6,015 nucleotides of DNA from Methanosarcinaceae archaeon. Its GTDB lineage: Archaea > Halobacteriota > Methanosarcinia > Methanosarcinales > Methanosarcinaceae. The notes below the pieces were generated by a model that was not told where the DNA came from, ran no database searches, and saw nothing but the letters and a program-made list of their open reading frames with translations. The DNA lies in contig JAUVET010000100.1 of assembly GCA_030594665.1 (NCBI GenBank), positions 1-6,015 on the forward strand. Direction: 5' to 3'. The translations under genes were made by a program, and so were the position numbers. Of this stretch, positions 1-5,742 are shown piece by piece. Position 1 is the first letter of the stretch; every line of letters begins with the position of its first letter.

Positions 1-5
1 TTGAT

Positions 6-452
6 ATGAAAATACTTGCAGCAATTGTGGTCTTGTTCATTGCAGCATTCGCATTAGTGTTGATGATGCCATCATCAACAGTAATTAATGATGAACAATT
101 CTTTCATATCACTCGAATGGTTCTGACTTTTGAAAAGACAGATGGCACAGTAGAGATCAATTATGATCTTGATCTTTTTACAAAAACCTATGTTTTCTTA
201 CTTGGCAGCCGCAATCTTGAACCCACACTTGAGCAGATATTTTTTGAATTTGAAGATGTTACCATTACAGACATAGGGCAAAACCATGCTGTGGTTATAC
301 TAAGAAATATTTCAAGACAAAGCGGTGATTTCTACTTGCATGACTCACACGAGCTTGGTGCTGAGGTGGATTTGCTTACATTCATATATCCGGATAGGTC
401 CACAAAACATCTTGAACACACAAGTTGCACACAAAATACTTTTTATCGTTAA
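6..452 (+). CDS. Small membrane-anchored or exported protein of unknown function
   Basis: 148-residue protein that I cannot assign to a characterised family. Residues 1 to about 22 form one hydrophobic segment (MKILAAIVVLFIAAFALVLM) with a single Lys at position 2, which reads as an uncleaved anchor or signal peptide. No lipobox cysteine follows it. The rest is soluble and probably beta-rich, with alternating hydrophobic and polar stretches (FHITRMVLTFEKTDGTVEI, then a conserved-looking YPDRSTKH near the C-terminus), and would lie outside the membrane. A TGA stop triplet at 2-4 in another frame sits next to the ATG at 6, so it may be the last gene of an operon entering from the left; its ribosome binding site would be outside the window. 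Its stop overlaps by 4 bp the end of a possible minus-strand ORF. Codon use looks ordinary, so I regard it as a complete, real hypothetical gene. Confidence 0.8.
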   Translation: MKILAAIVVLFIAAFALVLMMPSSTVINDEQFFHITRMVLTFEKTDGTVEINYDLDLFTKTYVFLLGSRNLEPTLEQIFFEFEDVTITDIGQNHAVVILRNISRQSGDFYLHDSHELGAEVDLLTFIYPDRSTKHLEHTSCTQNTFYR

Positions 453-667
453 ATCTCAGACATATTGTCTATAAATATAATGTGTTTGTTTAGCGATTTT
501 AAATGCCGAGTCAATCCTCCGCAGGCGGCACTTCCAAACATTATGAGATAAATCTCCATGCTGGTCGGGTCAAACGTTGCGACGGCACACCCAACCGCAA
601 CAGAGCTACGAAGTATAATAATTAAGATAAAAAGAGGCTCATACGAGCGCTGATTCCACCCGAACAA
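449..667 (-). CDS. Possible small two-helix membrane protein (doubtful ORF)
   Basis: 72-codon ORF downstream of the coiled-coil gene, overlapping its 3' end by 29 bp. In its favour: it fills an otherwise empty 186-bp gap, the translation has two plausible membrane segments (LFILIIILRSSVAVGCAVATF, residues 12-32, and IYLIMFGSAACGG, residues 38-50) followed by a basic tail (TRHLKSLNKH), and it ends flush with the convergent gene. Against it: the only full-length start is TTG with no Shine-Dalgarno, and the first in-frame ATG (codon 37, base 559) would remove the first helix. It could be a real co-transcribed membrane protein, a decayed gene that lost its original start, or chance. I recognise no family. 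Confidence 0.3.
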   Translation of the reverse strand: MFGWNQRSYEPLFILIIILRSSVAVGCAVATFDPTSMEIYLIMFGSAACGGLTRHLKSLNKHIIFIDNMSEI

Positions 668-1277
668 GCCGCGCTTTAATATCAGAAACCTCTATTGTAA
701 GAGCAGAAATCCGCTCCTGTGCATCAACATCGTGTTTTGTCATTATATTTGTAAGTTGAGTGGAATTTCGGTTTGCTTCAGATTTGAAATCTTTTAGAAT
801 GGATGTGTTATCATCTATTTTTCCAATCATTACATCCTGTTTTTCAATCATTACGTCCTGTTTTTCAATCATTACGTCCTGTTTTTCAATCATTACGTCC
901 TGTTTTTCAATCATTACGTCCTGTTTTCCAATCATTTGATTCATTTTAACGTTCGCCACATCGAGACGTTCACCTAGTTCTTCGGTCATATCCCCGCGCT
1001 TAATTTCAAAATAATCAAATTCTCCAGTTACATTCTCAAAACTGACCTCCAGTTCCTCCACATCAATGGGGAATTTCTTTATATCGATCAGCTTAATAAA
1101 AGAGTCAATGCTTGTTTTATTTCCTTCGCATATGATCTTCACATCATATGGCTTGATATACTCAACAATGCCTGTGAGCTTCATTTTGCGTGCAGCCCGC
1201 TCAACAACATCCCTGTAGCCTACCCTCAGTACTTCGCCTCTTGCAATTATAACTGCTTTTTTCTGCATAACCTTCAT
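639..1277 (-). CDS. Acylphosphatase-fold protein with C-terminal repeat-encoded coiled coil
   Basis: 212 residues. Residues 7 to about 93 match the acylphosphatase fold: the loop GEVLRVGYR (14-22) corresponds to the family's G-x-V-Q-G-V-x-F-R phosphate-binding loop, with the catalytic Arg as R22, followed by an ARKMKLTGIVEY helix and strand. The second catalytic residue of the family, the Asn of the G-x-V-x-N motif, is Tyr (Y40), so the enzyme activity is probably lost and the domain may act in binding. From about 100 the protein becomes a coiled coil: five tandem heptads, MIGKQDV then four MIEKQDV (115-149), a diverged sixth MIGKIDD, then a further helical stretch to the end. No membrane segment or signal peptide. 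I recall similar acylphosphatase-coiled-coil proteins in Methanosarcina genomes, of unknown role. The first ATG was chosen; Met4 (base 1268) is an equally possible start because neither has a good Shine-Dalgarno. Divergent from the coenzyme M operon. Confidence 0.85.
   Translation of the reverse strand: MKVMQKKAVIIARGEVLRVGYRDVVERAARKMKLTGIVEYIKPYDVKIICEGNKTSIDSFIKLIDIKKFPIDVEELEVSFENVTGEFDYFEIKRGDMTEELGERLDVANVKMNQMIGKQDVMIEKQDVMIEKQDVMIEKQDVMIEKQDVMIGKIDDNTSILKDFKSEANRNSTQLTNIMTKHDVDAQERISALTIEVSDIKARLVRVESALV
831..935 (-). repeat. Five 21-bp tandem repeats encoding heptads
   Basis: Five exact-length 21-bp units, in frame within the coiled-coil gene, each encoding MI(E/G)KQDV. On the plus strand the Met codons (CAT) fall at 849, 870, 891, 912 and 933, spaced exactly 21 bp. 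The central three units are identical; the unit at 831-851 differs by one silent base, and the unit at 915-935 has a Glu-to-Gly change. A diverged sixth unit (MIGKIDD) occupies 810-830. Near-identity at synonymous sites points to recent expansion by slippage or unequal crossing-over. Confidence 0.95.
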
Positions 1278-1320
1278 TCCATTTTTTGCTTTAACTGATA
1301 ACTGATATTTCTATCTATTA

Positions 1321-1336
1321 CTTTTATCGATAAAAG
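1321..1336. promoter_or_regulatory. Perfect 16-bp palindrome, operator candidate
   Basis: CTTTTATCGATAAAAG is identical to its reverse complement. It lies 44 bp upstream of the minus-strand ATG at 1277, just beyond the likely TATA box of that gene (1304-1310), a position suited to a dimeric regulator. No regulator can be named from the sequence. Confidence 0.4.
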
Positions 1337-1476
1337 GATTTTCTTTAGAAAATTTCTCAGCTGAAATCGAAATTCAATTATTTGCGGCATTTTCCTACTT
1401 GGAAGGTGTCAATACATCGTGAACAAATACAGTATTTTATCACAAAAAGGACATATTGTGCGTAATATGGGATACA

Positions 1477-1484
1477 TTTAAAAG
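1477..1484 (+). promoter_or_regulatory. TATA-like box for the coenzyme M operon
   Basis: TTTAAAAG, centred about 27 bp before the cysteate synthase ATG. With the usual archaeal spacing of about 25 bp to the transcription start, the mRNA would begin at or within a few bases of the start codon. That agrees with the absence of any Shine-Dalgarno-like sequence between 1485 and 1507 and suggests a leaderless transcript. A second weak candidate, TTTTATCA near 1435-1442, would give a leader of about 40 bases. Confidence 0.4.
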
Positions 1485-1507
1485 TTAAACACTACATTAA
1501 TCCTTTA

Positions 1508-2821
1508 ATGGGAAATTATACTTTGAAATGTTTACAATGCGGGAGTGAGTATCAGGGTGACTACAGGTTAAAATGTGACCATGATGACTCATTACTTCGT
1601 GCCGATTACCATGCAAAGCAGCTTGCCCTGAAAAAAACAACAGGCATGGGCAAGTTCTATGATTGGCTGCCCATCCATAAACAACTTGATACGGATGCGG
1701 CTCCGATCACTTATAAGAGTGAAGAACTTGCACGTGAACTCGGACTTACCAATCTTTACATAGGTTTTAGCGGCTACTGGCCTGAGCGCGGCGCATTGAT
1801 CAAGACATGCAGTTTCAAGGAACTTGAAGCTCATCCCACGATGCAGCGATTGACAGAAGCCGGCGGCAAAGCGGTCGTGGTAGCATCGGTAGGAAATACC
1901 GCACGATCGTTTGCGCATGTATCTGCAATGACAGGGATCGATGTGTACATAGTTGTACCACGCAGTGGACTGCCGCGTATGTGGCTACCTGAAGAACCTA
2001 CGGATTCCATTCATTTGATCAGTATGGCAAAAGGCAATGATTACACCGATGCCATCAACCTTGCAGACAGGATCGCACAATTGCCAGGCATCATGCCGGA
2101 AGGCGGTGCAAGAAATGTCGCCAGGCGTGACGGCATGGGTACGGTCATGCTTGATGCCGCAGTGACGATCAAACGCATCCCTGACCATTATTTCCAGGCA
2201 GTTGGCAGCGGCACAGGCGCAATTGCGGCATGGGAAGCTGCGATCCGATTACTTGAAGACGGACGATTTGGAAACCGGCTCCCGAAACTCCAGCTTGCAC
2301 AGAACCTGCCATTTGTACCCATGCTCAGTGCGTGGAATGCAAAACGACGGGAGATCATTCCAAAAATCGATATGCTGCACCCAAAGAAGCATATTGATGA
2401 GATGTATGCTGACGTCCTCTCAAACAGGGTCCCGCCTTATTCGGTTAGTGGAGGACTGTTCGATGCCCTGACCGCTACCAACGGTTTGATGTATGGCATC
2501 ACGAATGACGAGGCAATGGAAGCAAAAACATTGTTCGAGACACTTGAGGGAATTGATATTCTTTCACCTTCAGCAGTTGCAGTTGCATCGCTTATAAAGT
2601 CAGTGGATGCAGGAAATGTAGCAAAGGATGATGTGATACTCCTTAACATTGCAGGTGGTGGCACAGAGCGGCTTAAGGAAGATCACAGCCTTACAACGAT
2701 CCATCCGATAGCCAATGCAAAAAATCCTGATGTACCGCTTGATGAGCTAATCCAGCCGGATAAATATTATGGAGCAAGCGCAGGGTCATCGGAGTTTGAT
2801 GATGACGAATGTGAACGGTGA
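1508..2821 (+). CDS. Cysteate synthase (PLP-dependent, coenzyme M biosynthesis)
   Basis: 437 residues, a fold-type II PLP enzyme derived from threonine synthase that replaces the phosphate of O-phosphoserine with sulfite to give cysteate, the first step of the Methanosarcina-type route to coenzyme M. The N-terminus has a threonine-synthase-like metal-binding knuckle (C8-x2-C11, then C23 and possibly H25). K104 in TCSFKELEA is the expected PLP Schiff-base lysine, SVGNT (127-131) the cofactor and substrate loop, and GSGTG (233-237) the phosphate-binding glycine loop. Long stretches such as LYIGFSGYWPE and PEEPTDSIHLIS match what I remember of the characterised Methanosarcina enzyme, which separates it from ordinary threonine synthases. 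The ATG is supported by the family's conserved start (MGxxxLKCLxCG). It is probably leaderless and co-transcribed with comDE 5 bp downstream. The last 30 or so residues form an acidic tail (ending EFDDDECER) that I believe is longer than in the Methanosarcina protein. Confidence 0.93.
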   Translation: MGNYTLKCLQCGSEYQGDYRLKCDHDDSLLRADYHAKQLALKKTTGMGKFYDWLPIHKQLDTDAAPITYKSEELARELGLTNLYIGFSGYWPERGALIKTCSFKELEAHPTMQRLTEAGGKAVVVASVGNTARSFAHVSAMTGIDVYIVVPRSGLPRMWLPEEPTDSIHLISMAKGNDYTDAINLADRIAQLPGIMPEGGARNVARRDGMGTVMLDAAVTIKRIPDHYFQAVGSGTGAIAAWEAAIRLLEDGRFGNRLPKLQLAQNLPFVPMLSAWNAKRREIIPKIDMLHPKKHIDEMYADVLSNRVPPYSVSGGLFDALTATNGLMYGITNDEAMEAKTLFETLEGIDILSPSAVAVASLIKSVDAGNVAKDDVILLNIAGGGTERLKEDHSLTTIHPIANAKNPDVPLDELIQPDKYYGASAGSSEFDDDECER

Positions 2822-2823
2822 TC
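2817..2823 (+). promoter_or_regulatory. Strong Shine-Dalgarno for comDE spanning the upstream stop codon
   Basis: GGTGATC is fully complementary to the conserved 3' end of archaeal 16S rRNA, and its GGTGA core sits 5 bp before the ATG at 2827. It contains the TGA stop codon of cysteate synthase (2819-2821), so termination of the first gene and initiation of the second occur at the same place, favouring translational coupling. It also fixes the comDE start. Confidence 0.8.
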
Positions 2824-2826
2824 TGA

Positions 2827-3963
2827 ATGAGAACTCCTGAAGATTCTGTTATAGAAATACTTCAACAAAACGATATCGACATGGTTGCCACATTGCCATG
2901 CGACCGTATCAAGAACCTGCTGCCTCTGATTTCCGATGATTTTTTTGAGATCCCTCTTACAAGAGAAGAGAACGGTATCGGTATCTGTGCGGGCGCATAC
3001 ATGGCTGGCGGAAAACCTGCGATGGTCATCCAGAGTACCGGTCTTGGGAACATGATCAATGCGCTGGAATCACTGAATATTACCTGCAATATCCCACTAC
3101 CGATACTTGCAAGCTGGCGTGGTGTTTATAAAGAAGGGATCGAAGCACAAAAGCCACTGGGCGAGCATCTTCCTGCAATACTTGACGGCGCAGGGATTAA
3201 ATATACAATTATTGACGACCCCGATAAACTGTACCAGTTGGATTATGGCATTTTGGATGCATACGAGAATATGCGTCCTCATGTGATCCTCTTTTCCCCG
3301 AAAGTGTGGGAAGGCTCTACCTGTGCAACGTGGAGTGAAAAGGAATTTGTTGTGCCACAACAACGTTCACTTGACATTACGTTCAAGAGCACGATCAAGG
3401 AGCCACAGATGATACGTTTCGATGCGATTGCAGCGATCGTACCACTGCTTGATGATGAGATCGTGGTGGCAAATATCGGGGTTCCGTGCAAGGAATTGTA
3501 TGCCCTGCGCGACCGCGACCTTAATTTTTATATGTTCGGTTCCATGGGACTTGTGTCATCTATCGGACTCGGGCTTGCGCTTAATTCGGAGCGCAGGGTG
3601 GTTGTACTTGACGGCGATGGCAGTCTTTTGATGAACCCGAACGCACTTGTTGAAATTGCACGCATGGATCCATCAAACCTTACGATCGTGGCACTGGATA
3701 ACGGAGCCTATGGGTCAACGGGTTCACAGGAAACATTGACTGCGAAATTCCTTGATCTTGAACTGCTCGCACGCGGGTGCGGCATTGAAAATACGGTCAA
3801 GGTCCATACAAAAGAAGGGGTTGAAAATGCAGTGTCAAGCGCACTTGGCGCGGATGGACTCACATTCATACATGTAGTGCTTAGACCGGGGAATTCGGAT
3901 TCTCCAAATATTCCGCTAAATCCTGTTGAAGTTACTGAGAGATTTATGCGTGCTTTACGATGA
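2827..3963 (+). CDS. comDE: Sulfopyruvate decarboxylase, fused alpha and beta subunits
   Basis: 378 residues, a thiamine-diphosphate enzyme that decarboxylates sulfopyruvate to sulfoacetaldehyde in cytosolic coenzyme M synthesis. The N-terminal half (about 1-170) is the ComD-like pyrimidine-binding domain. It carries TREENGIGICAGAYMAGGKP (45-64), where the Glu pair at 47-48 includes the expected cofactor-activating glutamate. The C-terminal half (about 195-378) is the ComE-like diphosphate-binding domain, with GDGSLLMNPNALVEIARM (263-280) through DNGAYGSTG (291-299), the GDG...N metal and diphosphate motif. Methanocaldococcus has these as two separate subunits; a single fused chain is the usual Methanosarcina form. 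The start is fixed by a perfect Shine-Dalgarno. It lies directly behind cysteate synthase; the aminotransferase linking the two reactions is not in the window. The chain looks complete, with no missing motif or frameshift. Confidence 0.94.
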   Translation: MRTPEDSVIEILQQNDIDMVATLPCDRIKNLLPLISDDFFEIPLTREENGIGICAGAYMAGGKPAMVIQSTGLGNMINALESLNITCNIPLPILASWRGVYKEGIEAQKPLGEHLPAILDGAGIKYTIIDDPDKLYQLDYGILDAYENMRPHVILFSPKVWEGSTCATWSEKEFVVPQQRSLDITFKSTIKEPQMIRFDAIAAIVPLLDDEIVVANIGVPCKELYALRDRDLNFYMFGSMGLVSSIGLGLALNSERRVVVLDGDGSLLMNPNALVEIARMDPSNLTIVALDNGAYGSTGSQETLTAKFLDLELLARGCGIENTVKVHTKEGVENAVSSALGADGLTFIHVVLRPGNSDSPNIPLNPVEVTERFMRALR

Positions 3964-3990
3964 TGATTTCAGCACTTAGCTAAAATCATC
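3962..3990 (+). terminator. Hairpin overlapping the comDE stop codon, possible terminator
   Basis: GATGATTT (3962-3969) pairs with AAATCATC (3983-3990), and inside it AGC (3971-3973) pairs with GCT (3979-3981) around a 5-base loop, with one C-A mismatch between the two stems. The stem begins within the stop codon. No clear run of T follows, so it may stabilise the 3' end or mark an RNA-processing point instead of ending transcription. Confidence 0.4.
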
Positions 3991-4095
3991 TCACTAAATC
4001 ACTCATCTAATACCCCCCGCTCACCTTATCGTTAACTTTCTTCTCATCCATTCTTCAATTAGAAAAACAAACACATCAAATCTGAACAAGTCCTC

Positions 4096-4102
4096 TTATA
4101 TA
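4096..4102 (+). promoter_or_regulatory. TATA-like box in the spacer
   Basis: TTATATA, preceded by the purine-rich GAACAAG (4084-4090), resembles an archaeal BRE-TATA pair. Transcription would start near 4125 and give either a leader of about 215 bases for the DUF262 gene or a separate small RNA. A GGAGG (4106-4110) six bases before an ATG at 4117 would lie upstream of that start and opens only a 5-codon frame, so it is probably chance. Confidence 0.35.
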
Positions 4103-4143
4103 GTCGGAGGTTTTTCATGTTTTATGGGGGTTAGCGGCATTAA

Positions 4144-4278
4144 TCTGGCAGCAGAATAGGCAGGGTTCTGACAGTTGAACTTGTAGACTTTTCATATCAA
4201 TTTCTGTGCAAACACTTGCCTGATGATAACGAGAACCTAATGTTTTTAAACAATCAAAACATCAACATGAGTAAGTAG
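4144..4278 (+). pseudogene. Possible decayed gene fragment
   Basis: An open frame without a normal start (4144-4278) translates to RIGRVLTVELVDFSYQFLCK and continues HLPDDNENLMFLNN, ending NMSK. Just upstream in another frame, 4124-4156 encodes MGVSGINLAAE then stop. The junction reads smoothly if about one base is shifted near 4155, which would give one short globular-looking protein start. I recognise no family, and the whole could be chance in a non-coding spacer. Confidence 0.15.
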
Positions 4279-4286
4279 ATTTGAAC

Positions 4287-4300
4287 TTTAATTAAATAAA
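4287..4300 (+). promoter_or_regulatory. Probable promoter element of the DUF262 gene
   Basis: TTTAATTAAATAAA is a TATA-like tract containing the palindrome TTTAATTAAA (4287-4296). A start about 25 bp downstream would give a leader of roughly 20 bases that includes the AGAAGGA ribosome-binding sequence (4324-4330), 9 bp before the ATG at 4340. A short TGAC-N5-GTCA inverted repeat (4302-4314) lies between the two and could be an operator. TTTATATC at 4314-4321 is an alternative TATA box. Confidence 0.35.
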
Positions 4301-4339
4301 TTGACTTTTTGTCATTTATATCCAGAAGGATTGATTTTT

Positions 4340-5740
4340 ATGAAATTTGATGTACTTTTAATTAATCAAGAAAAAAAAATGATTGTATTATCGGAAAAAG
4401 AAATTGATGGTAAAAAAATCTGGACTGGGACAGTTGATGGATATGAAGAATCCAGTTATAATATTTCAATTTTCATTGATGATAATAACATAATTTCTAT
4501 AGAAAAGGGAAGCAACATAGCTTCATCTGACAATGATATCAAAGAAGATTTTCGTTCAAATTTCCTAGAAATTAAAGAACTATCTTTGGAAAATGAATTG
4601 TCAGGACTGGAACCTACTGATGATACTTCAGAAATAATCGAAAAATTGCAACCTTATGATCCAGAGTTAATCCGAGTAGAAACAAAAAACATGAGCATTA
4701 GTTATGTTTATGAAATGATGATTAGCGCTCATGGAGATTTAGATTTATCCCCCAATTTTCAAAGAAATTTTGTTTGGACTGATATTACTAGAAAATCGAG
4801 ATTAATCGAATCAATTTTACTTCGAATTCCACTACCAGTATTCTATCTATCTCAAGACCATTCAGGCATATTGCAAGTTGTTGATGGAGTTCAAAGACTT
4901 TCAGTCATAAAAGCGTTTTTAGGTAATGAATTCAAGCTTAAAAATTTGGAATATTTAGAAGACTGTGAAGGGTGTTATTTTGAGAAAGGATTAAAAACAT
5001 TGGATAGCAAATATGTCAGAAGAATAAAACAAACACAACTTACTATTAATATTATTGATCCACAAACCCCCCATGAAGTAAAATTTGAAATTTTTAAGAG
5101 AATTAATACTGGTGGAAAGCCTTTAAACTATCAAGAAATAAGAAATTGTTTCGCCAACCATGAAGTACGCCATCTTTTAAATGAGTTGTCTACATCTGAT
5201 GAATTTGTACACGCAATTGGCGGTAGTGTGAGTTCTATAAGAATGGCAGATCAAGAATTGATTATGAGATTTATAGGATTTTATTATATCAATATACTTA
5301 ATATTGACAATAATTTCTTAAAATATAAAGGAAATATGAATCAATTTCTTGACGAAACACTTGATGTGTTAAATAAAGAAAATATTCAAAACATTAATCG
5401 TATTAAACAAGCATTTTTAAATTCGATGAATATTGCCTCCTATTTGTTTGGTGAATATGCGTTTAGAAAATGTACAACAAAAAATCTCAACATAGGTGCA
5501 AGAAAGCAACTGGTAAATAAATCTTTATTCACATCTCTTTCAGTTTTATTATCTGAATATAACTACAATAGAATTGAAGACTTGATTGAGAAAAACGGGC
5601 TTGTACGCCCTTTAGCATTAGAAATTGAAAAGAATGGAGCACTTTTTGATGCAATCACCTCTGGTACAAGTGATAGAAAGAGAATTGATCAAACATTCAA
5701 TACAGTTAAGGAAATAATTGATTTAAATTTGAAGGAATAA
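4340..5740 (+). CDS. DUF262 (ParB/GmrS-like) protein, candidate defence component
   Basis: 466 residues from the ATG at 4340, preferred over an in-frame TTG at 4301 because AGAAGGA precedes it at a workable distance. Residues 1 to about 115 are an acidic, probably beta-rich N-terminal region I cannot assign. The DUF262 domain follows, with its marks in order: LSPNFQRNFVW (136-146), SRLIESILLRIPLPVFYL (153-170), DGVQRL (182-187, the family's DGxQR nucleotide-binding motif) and FKRINTGGKPLNYQEIRN (252-269). The remainder is helical and ends in a basic segment (SDRKRIDQTFN). DUF262 is the GmrS-like half of the type IV restriction enzyme GmrSD and occurs in other phage-defence proteins. The HNH-bearing DUF1524 domain of fused GmrSD is absent, so any nuclease activity would come from the DUF262 fold itself or a partner. 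An ATPase gene starts 2 bp after the stop. Base composition is near 30% GC by eye, well below the coenzyme M genes, which suggests transfer. Confidence 0.85.
   Translation: MKFDVLLINQEKKMIVLSEKEIDGKKIWTGTVDGYEESSYNISIFIDDNNIISIEKGSNIASSDNDIKEDFRSNFLEIKELSLENELSGLEPTDDTSEIIEKLQPYDPELIRVETKNMSISYVYEMMISAHGDLDLSPNFQRNFVWTDITRKSRLIESILLRIPLPVFYLSQDHSGILQVVDGVQRLSVIKAFLGNEFKLKNLEYLEDCEGCYFEKGLKTLDSKYVRRIKQTQLTINIIDPQTPHEVKFEIFKRINTGGKPLNYQEIRNCFANHEVRHLLNELSTSDEFVHAIGGSVSSIRMADQELIMRFIGFYYINILNIDNNFLKYKGNMNQFLDETLDVLNKENIQNINRIKQAFLNSMNIASYLFGEYAFRKCTTKNLNIGARKQLVNKSLFTSLSVLLSEYNYNRIEDLIEKNGLVRPLALEIEKNGALFDAITSGTSDRKRIDQTFNTVKEIIDLNLKE
5731..5736 (+). promoter_or_regulatory. Ribosome binding site of the ATPase gene
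   Basis: GAAGGA lies 6 bp before the ATG at 5743 and within the last codons of the DUF262 gene, whose TAA stop is at 5738-5740. The 2-bp gap and shared site indicate one transcript and coupled translation. Confidence 0.65.
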
Positions 5741-5742
5741 AC

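Larger units (their letters stand above)
1278..1507. promoter_or_regulatory. Divergent intergenic control region
   Basis: 230 bp between the start of the coiled-coil gene (minus) and cysteate synthase (plus), rich in A and T and without a supported gene. It holds a tandem TAACTGA direct repeat (1292-1305), a perfect 16-bp palindrome (1321-1336), a TCAGCTGA palindrome (1357-1364), an AAATAC-A-GTATTT inverted repeat (1425-1437) and a CACAA-N10-TTGTG inverted repeat (1441-1460), plus TATA-like boxes for both directions. On the minus strand AAATATC (1304-1310) lies about 30 bp before the ATG of the coiled-coil gene and could be its TATA box. Confidence 0.5.
3964..4339. other. Gene-poor spacer between the coenzyme M operon and the DUF262 module
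   Basis: 376 bp in which I find no convincing complete gene. It begins with the comDE hairpin and contains a good TATA-like box at 4096-4102, a partly self-complementary stretch around 4145-4174 (CAGAA at 4152-4156 with TTCTG at 4166-4170), short reading frames at 4124-4156 and 4144-4278 that could be pieces of one decayed gene, and the promoter and ribosome-binding sequences of the DUF262 gene at its right end. Composition changes here from the balanced coenzyme M genes to the AT-rich module. Confidence 0.6.

Noticed and set aside
810..935. CRISPR array, from the regular 21-bp repeats
   Set aside because: The repeats are contiguous with no spacers and encode in-frame heptads of a coiled coil.
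1592..2664. Several open frames of 67-108 codons on both strands within cysteate synthase (for example 1592-1918 minus and 2202-2471 plus)
   Set aside because: They are shadows of a strongly recognised gene, with low-complexity or Cys/His/Arg-rich translations and no start signals.
2862..3631. Open frames of 69-88 codons overlapping comDE (2862-3089, 3097-3363 and 3279-3491 minus; 3422-3631 plus)
   Set aside because: They lie wholly inside comDE, which has clear thiamine-diphosphate motifs throughout; the translations look non-protein-like.
4124..4200. A tRNA gene, prompted by GGGTTCTGACAG resembling a T-arm
   Set aside because: No acceptor stem, anticodon arm or matching T-loop could be folded around it.
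4301..4339. TTG at 4301 as start of the DUF262 protein, adding 13 residues (MTFCHLYPEG...)
   Set aside because: It would place translation start before the likely promoter output and ignores the ATG at 4340 preceded by AGAAGGA.
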